Assembly: GCA_016793165.1 (NCBI GenBank)
Contig: JAEULA010000015.1
Location: 1-46,480 of the forward strand
Reading direction: 5' to 3'
DNA length: 46,480 nucleotides
Origin: Alphaproteobacteria bacterium
GTDB taxonomy: Bacteria > Pseudomonadota > Alphaproteobacteria > CACIAM-22H2
Shown here: one piece after another, positions 26,482 through 35,081 of the stretch
Position numbering within the stretch: the first letter of the stretch is position 1
Layout: each line of letters opens with the position of its first letter
Translations under genes and position numbers: made by a program
Notes under the pieces: model-generated
What the model saw: the letters and a program-made list of their open reading frames with translations, nothing else
Told to the model about the DNA's origin: nothing
The model's database searches: none

Positions 26482-27435
26482 ATGTTCCTTCGACTCCTCG
26501 CCAACCGCAGCATCGATCTCGTCTTCGTCGTCCTCGGGGTGTCGATCATCGTCTTCCTGATGATCCGGCTGATCCCCGGCGACGCGGTGGCGATCATGCT
26601 CGGCGCCAACACCGAGATCACGCCGGAGCGCCTCGCCAGCCTGCGCGCGCGCGTCGGGCTCGACCGGCCGCTCGTCGAGCAGTACCTCGTCTGGGTCGGC
26701 AAGGCGCTGACCGGCGATCTCGGACAGAGCCTGTGGACCGGCAAGCCGGTCATCGAGGAGATCGGCGCCAATATCGGCGTGACGCTGCAGCTGCTGCTGA
26801 TGTCGCTCGCGCTGGGCGCCGGGCTCGCGGTCCCGGCCGGCTGCGTCATGGCCTATGTCCGCGGCCGCACGGCCGACGTCGTGCTGCGTTTGCTGACCAT
26901 CGCGGGAATCACCGTGCCGTCCTTCTGGCTCGGCATCGTCATGATCCTGGCGCTGGCCACGCTCGCGCCGGGCTTCCCGAGCCTCGGCCACGTGCCGTTC
27001 ACCCAGGACCCGCTGGGCAACCTGGCGCGGATGCTGCTGCCGTCGCTGGCGCTCGCCCTGCCGATCCTCGCCTCGCTCGCGCGGCTCGTGCGCACGGCGA
27101 TGCTCGACGCGCTCGGCCAGGACTACATCCGCACCGCGCGGGCCAAGGGCGTGAGCGAGACGCTGGTCGTCTACAAGCACGCGCTGCGCAACGCGCTCAT
27201 CCCGTTCGTGACCTCGGTCGGGATCACGGCCGGCTACCTCTTCGGCGGCGCCATCGTCGTCGAGCAGGTCTTCGCGTTGCCCGGGCTCGGCCGGCTGATC
27301 GTCGGGGCGATCGGCGAGCGCAACTATCCGCTGATCCAGGCCGCGATCCTGCTCGTCACCTCAGGCTTCGTGATCATCAACTTCGCGGTCGACCTGCTCT
27401 ACGCGGCGATCGATCCGCGGGTGCGCGAGCGATGA
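26482..27435 (+). CDS. Peptide-type ABC transporter permease, DppB type (second system)
   Basis: Inner-membrane permease of 317 residues with the DppB N-terminus (FLRLLANRSIDLVFVVLGVS), the LIPGDAVAIMLG block, EAA-like loop DYIRTARAKGVSETLVVYKHA, and the VVEQVFALPGLGRLI motif. A purine-rich site (GGAGG) is rather far from the ATG, about 15 nt. It follows the binding protein by 162 nt including a strong stem-loop, and overlaps the next permease. Confidence 0.93.
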   Translation: MFLRLLANRSIDLVFVVLGVSIIVFLMIRLIPGDAVAIMLGANTEITPERLASLRARVGLDRPLVEQYLVWVGKALTGDLGQSLWTGKPVIEEIGANIGVTLQLLLMSLALGAGLAVPAGCVMAYVRGRTADVVLRLLTIAGITVPSFWLGIVMILALATLAPGFPSLGHVPFTQDPLGNLARMLLPSLALALPILASLARLVRTAMLDALGQDYIRTARAKGVSETLVVYKHALRNALIPFVTSVGITAGYLFGGAIVVEQVFALPGLGRLIVGAIGERNYPLIQAAILLVTSGFVIINFAVDLLYAAIDPRVRER

Positions 27436-28259
27436 TCGCGCTCGCGCGGCGCCAGCCGCTGCTCGCCGCCGCCGCCGCGCTGGTCGTCCTGCAGCTGGGC
27501 CTGGCGCTGCTGGCGCCTTGGGTCGCGCCGCACGACCCGATGGCCCAGAGCATCGTGCAGCGGCTCAAGGGCCCGAGCGGGGCGCATTGGCTCGGCACCG
27601 ACCAGTTCGGCCGCGACACGCTCTCGCGAATCCTCCACGGCTACCGAGGATCGCTGCTGGTCTCGGGCTCGGCCGTGACGATCGCGCTGCTGCTCGGCGG
27701 CGCGCTGGGCCTCGTCGCCGCCTACTACCGCGGCTGGACCGAGCGCATCGTGATGCGCGCGATGGACATCCTCTTCGCCTTCCCGCTGATGCTGCTGGCG
27801 ATCGGCGTGATCGCGATCCTCGGGCCGCAGGCCTGGACCACCGCGATCGCCATCGCCGTCGTCTACACGCCGATCTTCGCGCGGCTGCTGCGCGGACCGG
27901 CGTTGGTGATCGTCGAGAGCGACTACGTCGTCGGCGCGAAGGCCGTCGGCGCCTCGGACGCACGCATCCTCCTGCGCCACATCCTGCCCAACCTCGCGAG
28001 CGTGATCCTGGTCCAGGCGAGCCTGCTGCTCTCCGCCGCAATCCTCGTCGAGGCGTCGCTGTCCTTCCTCGGCCTCGGCACGCAGCCGCCGCAGCCCTCC
28101 CTCGGCCTGATGCTCTCGGAGGGGCGCAACTTCCTGCTGCTGAGCCCGTGGAGCGCGATCTTCGCGGGCTTCGCGATCCTGCTGATGTCCTTCGGCTTCA
28201 ACCTGCTCGGCGACGCGCTGCGCGACACGCTCGACCCGCGCCTGAAGGCGGCGTCGTGA
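27432..28259 (+). CDS. Peptide-type ABC transporter permease, DppC type (second system)
   Basis: Inner-membrane permease of 275 residues. DppC features: HWLGTDQFGRDTLSRILHGYR near residue 50-70, EAA-like loop VGAKAVGASDARILLRHILPN, and the SFLGLGTQPPQPSLGLML block. ATG overlaps the DppB-type stop (ATGA). Its own stop overlaps the next GTG start. Confidence 0.93.
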   Translation: MIALARRQPLLAAAAALVVLQLGLALLAPWVAPHDPMAQSIVQRLKGPSGAHWLGTDQFGRDTLSRILHGYRGSLLVSGSAVTIALLLGGALGLVAAYYRGWTERIVMRAMDILFAFPLMLLAIGVIAILGPQAWTTAIAIAVVYTPIFARLLRGPALVIVESDYVVGAKAVGASDARILLRHILPNLASVILVQASLLLSAAILVEASLSFLGLGTQPPQPSLGLMLSEGRNFLLLSPWSAIFAGFAILLMSFGFNLLGDALRDTLDPRLKAAS

Positions 28260-28702
28260 TCGTCCGCCGCGCGCGCAAGGCCGAGATCCCGGCGCTCGCG
28301 CGCATCGCCGCCGACTCGTACCGGGCCGCCTTCGCGGGGATCCTCGAGCGCCGGGCGCTGGAATCGCGCGACGCGGCGTTCTTCGCGGAGCGGTTCGCGA
28401 GCGTGTGGCGACGCCTGCGCGTCGCGACCGGCGCCGGCCGGCCGGTCGGCTTCAGCCTGGTCACCCGCCGCCATCTCGACATGCTCTTCGTCGACCCCGG
28501 ATTCGTGGGCCGCGGCGCCGGGCGCGCCCTGCTCCGCGAGGCGGAGTCCCGCGGCACCTGCACGCTGGAATGCTTCCGCGACAACGCGCAGGCCCGCCGG
28601 TTCTACGAGCTGGCCGGCTGGCGCCTCGTGCGCAGCTACGAGCGCGACTTCATCGGCCGGGCCCGCGCCTTCGTGCTCTACGAGAAGACTTCGGGGCCCT
28701 GA
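28256..28702 (+). CDS. GNAT family N-acetyltransferase
   Basis: 148-residue acetyltransferase. Motif A is DMLFVDPGFVGRGAGRALL (acetyl-CoA pyrophosphate loop RGAGRA) near residues 76-94, and motif B covers DNAQARRFYELAGWRLV. The GTG start overlaps the permease TGA (GTGA), so it is translated as the last gene of the second peptide-type system. Possible role: acetylating the imported amine or amino compound; this is inferred only from the operon. Confidence 0.88.
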   Translation: MIVRRARKAEIPALARIAADSYRAAFAGILERRALESRDAAFFAERFASVWRRLRVATGAGRPVGFSLVTRRHLDMLFVDPGFVGRGAGRALLREAESRGTCTLECFRDNAQARRFYELAGWRLVRSYERDFIGRARAFVLYEKTSGP

Positions 28703-28715
28703 GTCGCACGTTGTT

Positions 28716-29507
28716 TCACCGCTCGACGAGAAAGAACTTCTTGCGGGACCTGAGCGCGCTGTCCGCACGGACGAACGCGATATCGGTCTGATGCAGCGCG
28801 TGATCCGTCTGACGGCGCGCCTGGCCGCAGAAGTCGTAGGAAACGAAGTCTCGCGCCTTCATGAAGGCGACCACCTCGCTCATCAGCGGCGCGCCCTTGT
28901 TGAACTCGAGCAGCGAGGTTTCCAGGATCACGAACTCCACCTTCGCGAGCGTTTCCTCGGCGCCGCGAAGCACATCAAGCTCGAAGCCCTGGACGTCGAC
29001 CTTGAGCAGCGCCGGCCCGCTCACGCCGTCCGGCCGCAGGACGTCGTCGAGCGGCCGCATCGACAGCGAGAGCTCGTTGCGGCGGAACTCGGTGAGCTCC
29101 TCCAGGACCGAGGACCCCGTCCCCATCTGGTAGAACTTCACGTCGTCGCGAACATCGCTGCCCAGCAGCTGGATCGCCATCCTTGCACGCTCGCCAAGCG
29201 CGCGGGTCGTCGCCTCGAGCGCCGCCTGGTTGGCCGGATTGCCGTCGAACATGAAGATACGGGCATCCGGGAAGATCGCGCCCGCCATGCGGCTCCACTC
29301 GCCGATATAGGCGCCGATGTCGATGATCGTCCGGGGCGCGAAGCCGTTCCGCCGCGCATTCTCGAGCAGTCCATCCATCGTCGGAAATCCGTGGCGGAGT
29401 CTCGCAGCCGGGGAGAGATGCCGGATCAGGCGCAAGAGGTACTCGTCGCGACGTTCGACGGGGATCGAACGCCAGACTTGCCGAAGCAGCGAGTGAAGCA
29501 GGCTCAA
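28716..29507 (-). CDS. FkbM family methyltransferase
   Basis: 263-residue SAM-dependent methyltransferase. SAM-binding motif DIGAYIGEWS at 63-72, second acidic position in FMFDGNP (D88), and the family-typical KVDVQGFELDVLRGAEETL near 168. No signal peptide. The best start is TTG at 29507, supported by a strong GGAGGTG about 6 nt upstream; no ATG is suitably placed. The gene stands alone, convergent with the acetyltransferase, with no glycosyltransferases nearby, so the methylated acceptor (often a sugar hydroxyl) is unknown. Confidence 0.9.
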   Translation of the reverse strand: MSLLHSLLRQVWRSIPVERRDEYLLRLIRHLSPAARLRHGFPTMDGLLENARRNGFAPRTIIDIGAYIGEWSRMAGAIFPDARIFMFDGNPANQAALEATTRALGERARMAIQLLGSDVRDDVKFYQMGTGSSVLEELTEFRRNELSLSMRPLDDVLRPDGVSGPALLKVDVQGFELDVLRGAEETLAKVEFVILETSLLEFNKGAPLMSEVVAFMKARDFVSYDFCGQARRQTDHALHQTDIAFVRADSALRSRKKFFLVER

Positions 29508-29649
29508 GGCGCACCTCCGCGAGACTGCCGGGAAATGTACTACGATCGCCGCCGCGCCCGGCGAGAATGACTCCGCGATCGGTCGCGACGCGAATGCGGC
29601 GCAAGGCTGCAGGCGCCCTCAGGGATCGCGCGCCCGTCGCCACGCCTGC

Positions 29650-29679
29650 TTGACGCTCTCGGGCCGCGATCCCTATCGT
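29650..29679 (+). promoter_or_regulatory. Sigma-70-type promoter for the polyamine-type operon
   Basis: TTGACG (29650-29655), 18-base spacer, TATCGT (29674-29679). It lies 33 bases upstream of the ATG at 29713, with GGAGGGG between. Confidence 0.6.
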
Positions 29680-29712
29680 CGGTCGTCATTCACCGCATCG
29701 ATGGAGGGGCCG

Positions 29713-30771
29713 ATGTTGCGTCGTCGAGACATTCTGGCGATTGCCGGCGGCACGGTCGCCGCATCGTCGCTGCCGACCGGAGCGCGGGCACAGTCGAAGC
29801 CCGAGTCCATTGTCGTCATGACCTGGGGCGGTCAGTGGGGCGACGTGATCAAGCAGAACATCGATCCCGCCTTCGAGAAGCGCACCGGCGTGAAAGTCGT
29901 CCAGGATCGCAGCTCGAGCCCCGTCGAGCGCATCACCAAGCTCAAGATCGCGCTGGCCGACCAGAAGGTCGACTGCGTGCAGCTGCACGACGGCCTCGTG
30001 CCGCTGGCGATCAAGCAGGGCGTGCTGGAGAAGCTGAACCGCGAGTCCCCGCAGTTCGGCCATCTGCGCAACATGATCCCGTCGTTCTGGAACGACTACT
30101 GGTGCCCGCAGATCTATTCGGTGCTGGGCATCTGCTACAACACGAAGCTGGTGAAGAACCCGCCCAAGTCCTTTGCCGATCTCTGGAAGCCGGAGTTCAA
30201 GGGCCGCATCGTGCTGCCCGAGGTCTCGCATTCGATCGGCACCTACATCGTGCCGATCGGCGCGATCGCCGCGGGCAAGGGCCCCAAGGACGAGGCCGCG
30301 GGCTTCGAGATGCTCAAGCGGATGACCGACCAGCGTCCGATCTGGGTCAAGGACACCGACTCGATCATGAACGCCTTCCGGACCGAGGAGGCGACCGTCG
30401 GCCTGCTCTACAAGTCGCAGACCTACACGGTGAAGGGATGGAACACGCCGGTCGACTGGGTCTATCCGGGCGAGGGCGGCATCCCCTACGTCTCCGGCAC
30501 GGCGATCGCGAAGAACACCAAGCACCTCGCCCTCGCCGAGGCCTATCTCGACACGACCATGGATCCCGACATCCAGCCCGCCTTCATGAAGGCCTACAAC
30601 TATCCCGGCACCAACAAGGACATGCTCGCGCGGCTGTCGCCCGAGCTGAAGGAGCGGGCCGAGTTCACCAAGGAGCAGCTCGACAGGCTCGTCGTGCTCG
30701 ACCACGAGTACATGAGCGACAGGCGCGGCGACTGGACGCAGCGCTGGAATCGCGTCGTCGCGGGCGGCTGA
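29713..30771 (+). CDS. Polyamine-type (PotD/PotF-like) ABC substrate-binding protein
   Basis: Periplasmic binding protein of 352 residues. A Tat-like signal (LRRRDILAIAGG) ends at ARA-QS near residue 28. The mature part begins with the PotD/F-type strand IVVMTWGGQWGD and contains YSVLGICYNTKLVKNPPKSF and DLWKPEFKGRIVLP, typical of spermidine/putrescine and iron-type binding proteins. The chosen start has GGAGG 5 nt upstream; an in-frame ATG at 29701 and a farther one lack this. First gene of an operon continuing to 34969. Polyamine specificity is family-based; the acidic amine-binding residues cannot be assigned by eye. Confidence 0.92.
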   Translation: MLRRRDILAIAGGTVAASSLPTGARAQSKPESIVVMTWGGQWGDVIKQNIDPAFEKRTGVKVVQDRSSSPVERITKLKIALADQKVDCVQLHDGLVPLAIKQGVLEKLNRESPQFGHLRNMIPSFWNDYWCPQIYSVLGICYNTKLVKNPPKSFADLWKPEFKGRIVLPEVSHSIGTYIVPIGAIAAGKGPKDEAAGFEMLKRMTDQRPIWVKDTDSIMNAFRTEEATVGLLYKSQTYTVKGWNTPVDWVYPGEGGIPYVSGTAIAKNTKHLALAEAYLDTTMDPDIQPAFMKAYNYPGTNKDMLARLSPELKERAEFTKEQLDRLVVLDHEYMSDRRGDWTQRWNRVVAGG

Positions 30772-30785
30772 CGCGCGCGACCGAC

Positions 30786-32129
30786 GTGACCGGCACGCGG
30801 ATCGGGTGGCGCGACAACGGCGATTCGCTCGATGTCGCGCTGGTCGCCAATCGGGCGCTGGCCCGCGGCCGACGGGTGTGGTGGCAGGAGGACGGCGACT
30901 ACGTCGTCGAGCGGCTGCCGCCGCTCGACGGGCTGCGCACCGTGCCGGATGCCGCGCCGGCAGCCGGCAGCGTCGAGTTGACGCCGGCGGCGACCGCGCT
31001 CTTCACCGGACCGGCGACCGGGTACCCGTACTGGGGCTACTACGCGCTCTGCCTGCTTCGGCTCGGCCTGACCTATGCGCCGGTCGACGGCGCGGCGATC
31101 GCCGGCGGCGGCCTGGCGCGCGCCAACCTCTTCGTGATCCCGGGCGGCTTCGCGACCTGGAACTTCGATCGAGCCGAGGACGCGCCCGGCGCGGACGCCC
31201 AGGTGCGCGCGTTCCTCGCGGGCGGCGGCCGCGCCATCGGCTCGTGCGGCGGCGCCTATTACCTTTCGGCCGGCCGGCCCGGCTGGAGCGGCACGGCCGA
31301 CGCGATGCCGCTCTACACGCATGAATACCTGCAGAGCGGCGTCGGCATCGTGTCGATCGACATCGCCGCGCCGATGCTGGGCCGCGGCCTGCCGCCGAGC
31401 CTCGACCTGCCCTACTACCACGGGCCGATCTGGGACCGCGTAGGGTCGAACAGCGCGATCGCCGCCACCTTCGCGGCGCTGACGCTGCCGGGGCGGCTCG
31501 GCATCGACAATCCGCTCGACCACGCGCGATTTGTGCGCGACATGCGCGGCAAGCCTGCGGTGCTGGACGCCGGCGGCTTGCGCGGCGAGGCGATCCTGTT
31601 CTCGCCCCATCCCGAGATGGGCGACCTGCTGCGCAAGTACATCGCGCTCGACGGCTACGCGCGGAAGTACCTGCCGATCCGCGGCCTGCCGGTGCTGCGC
31701 GACACGATGCGCTTCTACGCGCCCGCGGACTCGCCGAGCTTCCGGCTCGTCGCGAATGCGGCGCACGACCTGACGAGCCGCCCGGGCACGCGCCGCGTGC
31801 CGCCGCCGCCCGTGGAGGCGACGGGCGGACCGGCCGACGCGATCGTGCCGACGCTGCGTCGGGTGCTCCGGACCGTCGATCCCCGCGACGACGCGGACCT
31901 CGCGCCGCTGATCGGCGAGATCGTCGGCGATCTCGCGGCCCGGCTCGATCGCGCACCCCCGGCGACCGGCCCGCTCGCCGGCCACATCGCTCAGGCGATC
32001 GCCGGGCGCGAGACGGCTCTGCACGGCACCCCGATCGCCCAGCGCCTCATGGAAGTGGAGCTCGGCATCGCGCTCGTCGACTGCCTCGCGCGCATCGACG
32101 CCGTCGATCGCACCCTGGAGGCCGCATGA
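30786..32129 (+). CDS. Class I glutamine amidotransferase-like protein (BPL-N type)
   Basis: 447-residue soluble protein in a transporter operon. A beta-rich leader (about 1-70) precedes a flavodoxin-like amidotransferase domain with a nucleophile elbow GSCGGAYYL (C154) and a C-terminal FSPHPEMGD giving H275 and E277, so the Cys-His-Glu triad is complete. The domain resembles biotin-protein-ligase N-terminal (BPL_N) proteins. Residues about 300-447 are helical and unassigned. The start is GTG at 30786, 14 nt after the binding-protein stop, with no good ribosome-binding site, so reinitiation is likely. Its stop overlaps the ATPase ATG. By analogy with PuuD it could hydrolyse a gamma-glutamyl or other amide of the imported amine; this is inference. 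Confidence 0.85.
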   Translation: MTGTRIGWRDNGDSLDVALVANRALARGRRVWWQEDGDYVVERLPPLDGLRTVPDAAPAAGSVELTPAATALFTGPATGYPYWGYYALCLLRLGLTYAPVDGAAIAGGGLARANLFVIPGGFATWNFDRAEDAPGADAQVRAFLAGGGRAIGSCGGAYYLSAGRPGWSGTADAMPLYTHEYLQSGVGIVSIDIAAPMLGRGLPPSLDLPYYHGPIWDRVGSNSAIAATFAALTLPGRLGIDNPLDHARFVRDMRGKPAVLDAGGLRGEAILFSPHPEMGDLLRKYIALDGYARKYLPIRGLPVLRDTMRFYAPADSPSFRLVANAAHDLTSRPGTRRVPPPPVEATGGPADAIVPTLRRVLRTVDPRDDADLAPLIGEIVGDLAARLDRAPPATGPLAGHIAQAIAGRETALHGTPIAQRLMEVELGIALVDCLARIDAVDRTLEAA

Positions 32130-33199
32130 TTGACGCGGTCGACGACGTGCGGCTCGAACGCGTGCGCAAGACCTTCGGCAGCGTGGTCGCGGTCGACGAC
32201 GTCAGCCTGTCGATCGCCAAGGGCGCGATCGTCTCGCTGCTCGGGCCCTCGGGCTGCGGCAAGACCACGACGCTGCGACTGATCGCGGGTTTCGAGCGGC
32301 CGAGCGCCGGCGGCGTCCATATCCGCGGGGCGCGCGTCAACGACGTCCCGCCCTATCGCCGCGACTTCGGCATGGTGTTCCAGAGCTATGCGCTCTTCCC
32401 GCACCTGACTGTCGCCGACAACGTCGCCTTCGGGCTGAAGATGCGCCGCGTGTCGCGGGACGAGCGCACCAGGCGGGTCGCCGAGGCGCTCGCGCTCGTG
32501 AAGCTCGACGGCTTCGCCGACCGTACGCCCCGCCAGCTCTCGGGCGGGCAGCAGCAGCGCGTCGCGCTCGCCCGGGCGATCGTCTTCAATCCGGCGGTGC
32601 TGCTGCTCGACGAGCCGCTCGGAGCACTCGACAAGATGCTGCGCGAGGAGATGCAGGTGGAGCTGCGCCAGCTGCAGCAGCGCCTCGGCATCACGACCGT
32701 CTTCGTGACCCACGACCAGGAGGAGGCGCTGACCCTCTCCGATCAGGTCGCCGTCATGCGCAATGGGCTGATCGAACAGATCGGCGCGCCGCGCGCCATC
32801 TACGAGCGGCCGGCCACCGAATTCGTCGCCGGCTTCCTCGGTGCCAGCAACTTCTTCGACGGCCGCGTCGTCGAGCGCGGCTGCGTCGAGATCGCCGGAC
32901 GGCGCTTCCCGGTCGCCGCCGCGACGCAGGCCGGCGCCCCGGTGCGCCTGGCGATCCGGCCGGAGCGCGTTTCGCTGACGGCATCGGACGCGGATGGGCT
33001 GCCGGCCACGCTGCGCGACGTGATATTCCGCGGCTCGACCGTGCACTTCTATCTCGACAGCGCGATCGGCCCCATCCTCGCCTATCGCCAGAACGCCGAC
33101 GACGGCGACCGCGCGTGGGAGCGCGGCCAGCGAGTCAGCTGCGGCTGGGCGCCCGAGAGCGCCGTCGTGGTCGTCCCGCTCGAGGCCGGCGCGCGATGA
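32126..33199 (+). CDS. Polyamine-type ABC transporter ATPase (PotA-like)
   Basis: 357-residue ABC ATPase. Walker A GPSGCGKT (40-47), Q-loop FQSYALFPHLTV, signature LSGGQQQR, Walker B LLLDEPLGALD, H-loop VTHDQEEAL. A C-terminal TOBE domain (about 240-357, with LAIRPERVSL) is typical of PotA/FbpC regulation and substrate gating. ATG overlaps the amidotransferase-like stop (ATGA). Its TGA overlaps the start of a 35-codon ORF. Confidence 0.95.
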   Translation: MIDAVDDVRLERVRKTFGSVVAVDDVSLSIAKGAIVSLLGPSGCGKTTTLRLIAGFERPSAGGVHIRGARVNDVPPYRRDFGMVFQSYALFPHLTVADNVAFGLKMRRVSRDERTRRVAEALALVKLDGFADRTPRQLSGGQQQRVALARAIVFNPAVLLLDEPLGALDKMLREEMQVELRQLQQRLGITTVFVTHDQEEALTLSDQVAVMRNGLIEQIGAPRAIYERPATEFVAGFLGASNFFDGRVVERGCVEIAGRRFPVAAATQAGAPVRLAIRPERVSLTASDADGLPATLRDVIFRGSTVHFYLDSAIGPILAYRQNADDGDRAWERGQRVSCGWAPESAVVVVPLEAGAR

Positions 33200-33303
33200 A
33201 TCGCCGGATGACCGAACCGGGACCGGCGGCCTCGCGGCCGGTCGGGACCGCGTTCGCCGCCGACCGGGTGGTCCCGTCGGCTCCGCGCCGCGACGCGCCA
33301 TGA
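33196..33303 (+). CDS. Possible 35-residue bridging ORF between ATPase and permease
   Basis: This small frame starts with ATG in the ATGA overlapping the ATPase stop and ends with TGA in the ATGA overlapping the permease start. The peptide (starting MNRRMTEPGP) is rich in Pro, Ala and Arg, with no recognisable domain. It could be a translated coupler that carries ribosomes across the gap, or a chance open frame in GC-rich DNA. No independent ribosome-binding site is visible. Confidence 0.4.
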   Translation: MNRRMTEPGPAASRPVGTAFAADRVVPSAPRRDAP

Positions 33304-34160
33304 CCGCCCCGCGCAAGCTGATCGGGCTGAGCGTCCTGCTCGTGCCGCTGGCGGTGTCGGCGCTGCTGTTCGTCGGCCCGCTCGTCCAACTCTTCGTCAT
33401 CAGCCTGCGCGAGCCGTCGTCGACCGAGCTCTACGGCTCGGCGTGGACGTTGCGCAACTACGCGCAGCTCGGCGACGACGACTTCATCGCCCGCATCGTC
33501 TGGCGCACGCTGTGGACCTCGTTCGCGGTGCTCTTCTTCGCTCTGCTGATCGGCTACCCCGTCGCCTACCGGATCGCGAAAATGTCGCCGCGCCGCCGCA
33601 GCCTCGTGCTGCTGGCGCTGCTGTTCCCGCTGATGGTGAGCAACGTCGTGCGCGCCTACGGCTGGGTCGCGATCCTGGGGCGGCGCGGCGTCGTGAATAC
33701 CGCGCTGCAGGAGGCCGGCGTGATCGACGCGCCGCTCGCCCTGCTGTTCACGCCCGAGGCGGTCGTCATGGGCCTGCTCACGATTTTGCTGCCGTACATG
33801 GTGATCTCGATCGCCAACGCCCTGGCGAGCCTCGATCCGCGCTATGAGGAGGCGGCCGCCTCGCTCGGCGCCGGGCCCGTGCGGACCTTCATCCACGTCA
33901 CCTTCCCGCTCTCGGCACCCGGCGTCGCGTCGGGCCTGCTGCTCGTTTTCCTGCTGACGCTCAGCGCCTACGTCACGATCACGCTTCTCGGCGGACCGCG
34001 CTCGAAGCTGCTCGTCAGCCTCGTATACGACTCCGTCGTCTCGTTCCAATGGCCCCAGGCGGCGGCGCTCGCCTTCACCCTGCTCGCGATCGCGCTGGCA
34101 GCCAGCGGCCTGATCATGGCGCTGCTTCGCCCGGGCCGCGTTCAGGGGGACGGGCGATGA
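33300..34160 (+). CDS. Polyamine-type ABC transporter permease (PotB-like)
   Basis: 286-residue inner-membrane permease with about six spans. The PotB-type EAA loop reads YEEAAASLGAGPVRTFIHVTFP, and the SNVVRAYGWVAILGRRGVVN block near residue 117 is typical of the family. No classic ribosome-binding site precedes the ATG at 33300, but it overlaps the stop of the 35-codon ORF, so coupling is plausible. Confidence 0.93.
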   Translation: MTAPRKLIGLSVLLVPLAVSALLFVGPLVQLFVISLREPSSTELYGSAWTLRNYAQLGDDDFIARIVWRTLWTSFAVLFFALLIGYPVAYRIAKMSPRRRSLVLLALLFPLMVSNVVRAYGWVAILGRRGVVNTALQEAGVIDAPLALLFTPEAVVMGLLTILLPYMVISIANALASLDPRYEEAAASLGAGPVRTFIHVTFPLSAPGVASGLLLVFLLTLSAYVTITLLGGPRSKLLVSLVYDSVVSFQWPQAAALAFTLLAIALAASGLIMALLRPGRVQGDGR

Positions 34161-34969
34161 GCGCCGAGGGCCGTGCGGAGTCCGCCGGGCGCTTGCTCAC
34201 CGGCGTCGCGACGGCCATCGCCTTCCTGCTGGTGCTCGCGCCGATCCTGATTGTGATCGTGACCGCCTTCTCGCCGACGGAGTATTTCGTCTTTCCGCCC
34301 CCGGGACTCAGCACGCGCTGGTTCGAGGAGTTCTTCCGGCTCGAGAACATGCGTGGCGCCTTCCTCCTCAGCCTCGAAGTGGCGCTCGTCTCGGCCAGCC
34401 TCGCGGCGACGCTCGGCACGCTCGCGGCGCTCGCGCTCGCGCGGCGGCACGGCTGGATGGCCGCCGTCCTGCAGGGGCTGTTCCTCGCCCCGCTCGTCTT
34501 CCCGACGATCATCCTCGGCCTCGCCCTGCTTCTCTTCTACAAGAGCGTCGGCATGCCGACGCTGCCGGGCCTGCTGCTCGCCCACGCGGTGATCGGCGCC
34601 CCCTACTGCTTCCGCTCGGTCTACGGCGGGCTGCAGTCGCTCGACCCCGCGCTCGAGGAGGCCGGCGCGAGCCTCGGCGCGGGTCCGATCCGCACCTTCT
34701 TCCTGGTGACGCTGCCGCTGATCTGGCCGACGATGCTCGCCGGCTGGCTGTTCGCCTTCATCGTCTCCTTCGGCGAGCTGAACACGGCGATCTTCCTCAC
34801 CGGCCCGGGCACGACGACGCTGCCGATCGAGATCTTCAGCTACCTCCAGTTCCAGGGCAGCCAGCTCGTCATCGCCGCCGCATCGACCCTGCAGGTCGGC
34901 ATGATCATCCTGCTCGTGGCGGGCATCGAGCGCGTCGTCGGGATCGGACGCATCGTGCGATCGAGGTGA
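34157..34969 (+). CDS. Polyamine-type ABC transporter permease (PotC-like)
   Basis: 270-residue inner-membrane permease. PotC-type features: SFSPTEY-like AFSPTEYFVFPPPGLSTRWF loop after the first span, and EAA loop LEEAGASLGAGPIRTFFLVTLP. The VSFGELNTAIFLTGPGTTTLP block follows. ATG overlaps the PotB-like stop (ATGA). Last gene of the polyamine-type operon. Confidence 0.94.
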   Translation: MSAEGRAESAGRLLTGVATAIAFLLVLAPILIVIVTAFSPTEYFVFPPPGLSTRWFEEFFRLENMRGAFLLSLEVALVSASLAATLGTLAALALARRHGWMAAVLQGLFLAPLVFPTIILGLALLLFYKSVGMPTLPGLLLAHAVIGAPYCFRSVYGGLQSLDPALEEAGASLGAGPIRTFFLVTLPLIWPTMLAGWLFAFIVSFGELNTAIFLTGPGTTTLPIEIFSYLQFQGSQLVIAAASTLQVGMIILLVAGIERVVGIGRIVRSR

Positions 34970-35041
34970 GAGGCCGCCGGACGGCTTCCGATGTCCTGCC
35001 GCATCGGCTAGCGTCGGTCGGCCTTCGGAAGCGAGGTCGGC

Positions 35042-35080
35042 ATGCCGCCTGGTGCATCGCGCGAGAGAACGGGCCGCTGA
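35042..35080 (+). CDS. 12-codon upstream ORF ahead of the cyclase
   Basis: ATG at 35042 has a well-spaced GAGG (35033-35036) and encodes MPPGASRERTGR before TGA at 35078-35080. The cyclase ATG follows after one base. The paralogous cyclase at 13943 has the same GAGGTCG leader directly in front of its own start. The ORF could couple or limit cyclase translation; it may also be a remnant of the ancestral start. Confidence 0.4.
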   Translation: MPPGASRERTGR

Positions 35081-35081
35081 G

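Noticed and set aside
29541..29546. TACGAT on the plus strand as a promoter for the polyamine-type operon
   Set aside because: It is 170 bases upstream and lacks a -35 box; the TTGACG/TATCGT pair at 29650-29679 is better.
34984..35032. GCTTCCG/CGGAAGC inverted repeat between the PotC-like gene and the cyclase
   Set aside because: Only 7 bp with a 35-base spacer, likely by chance in this composition.
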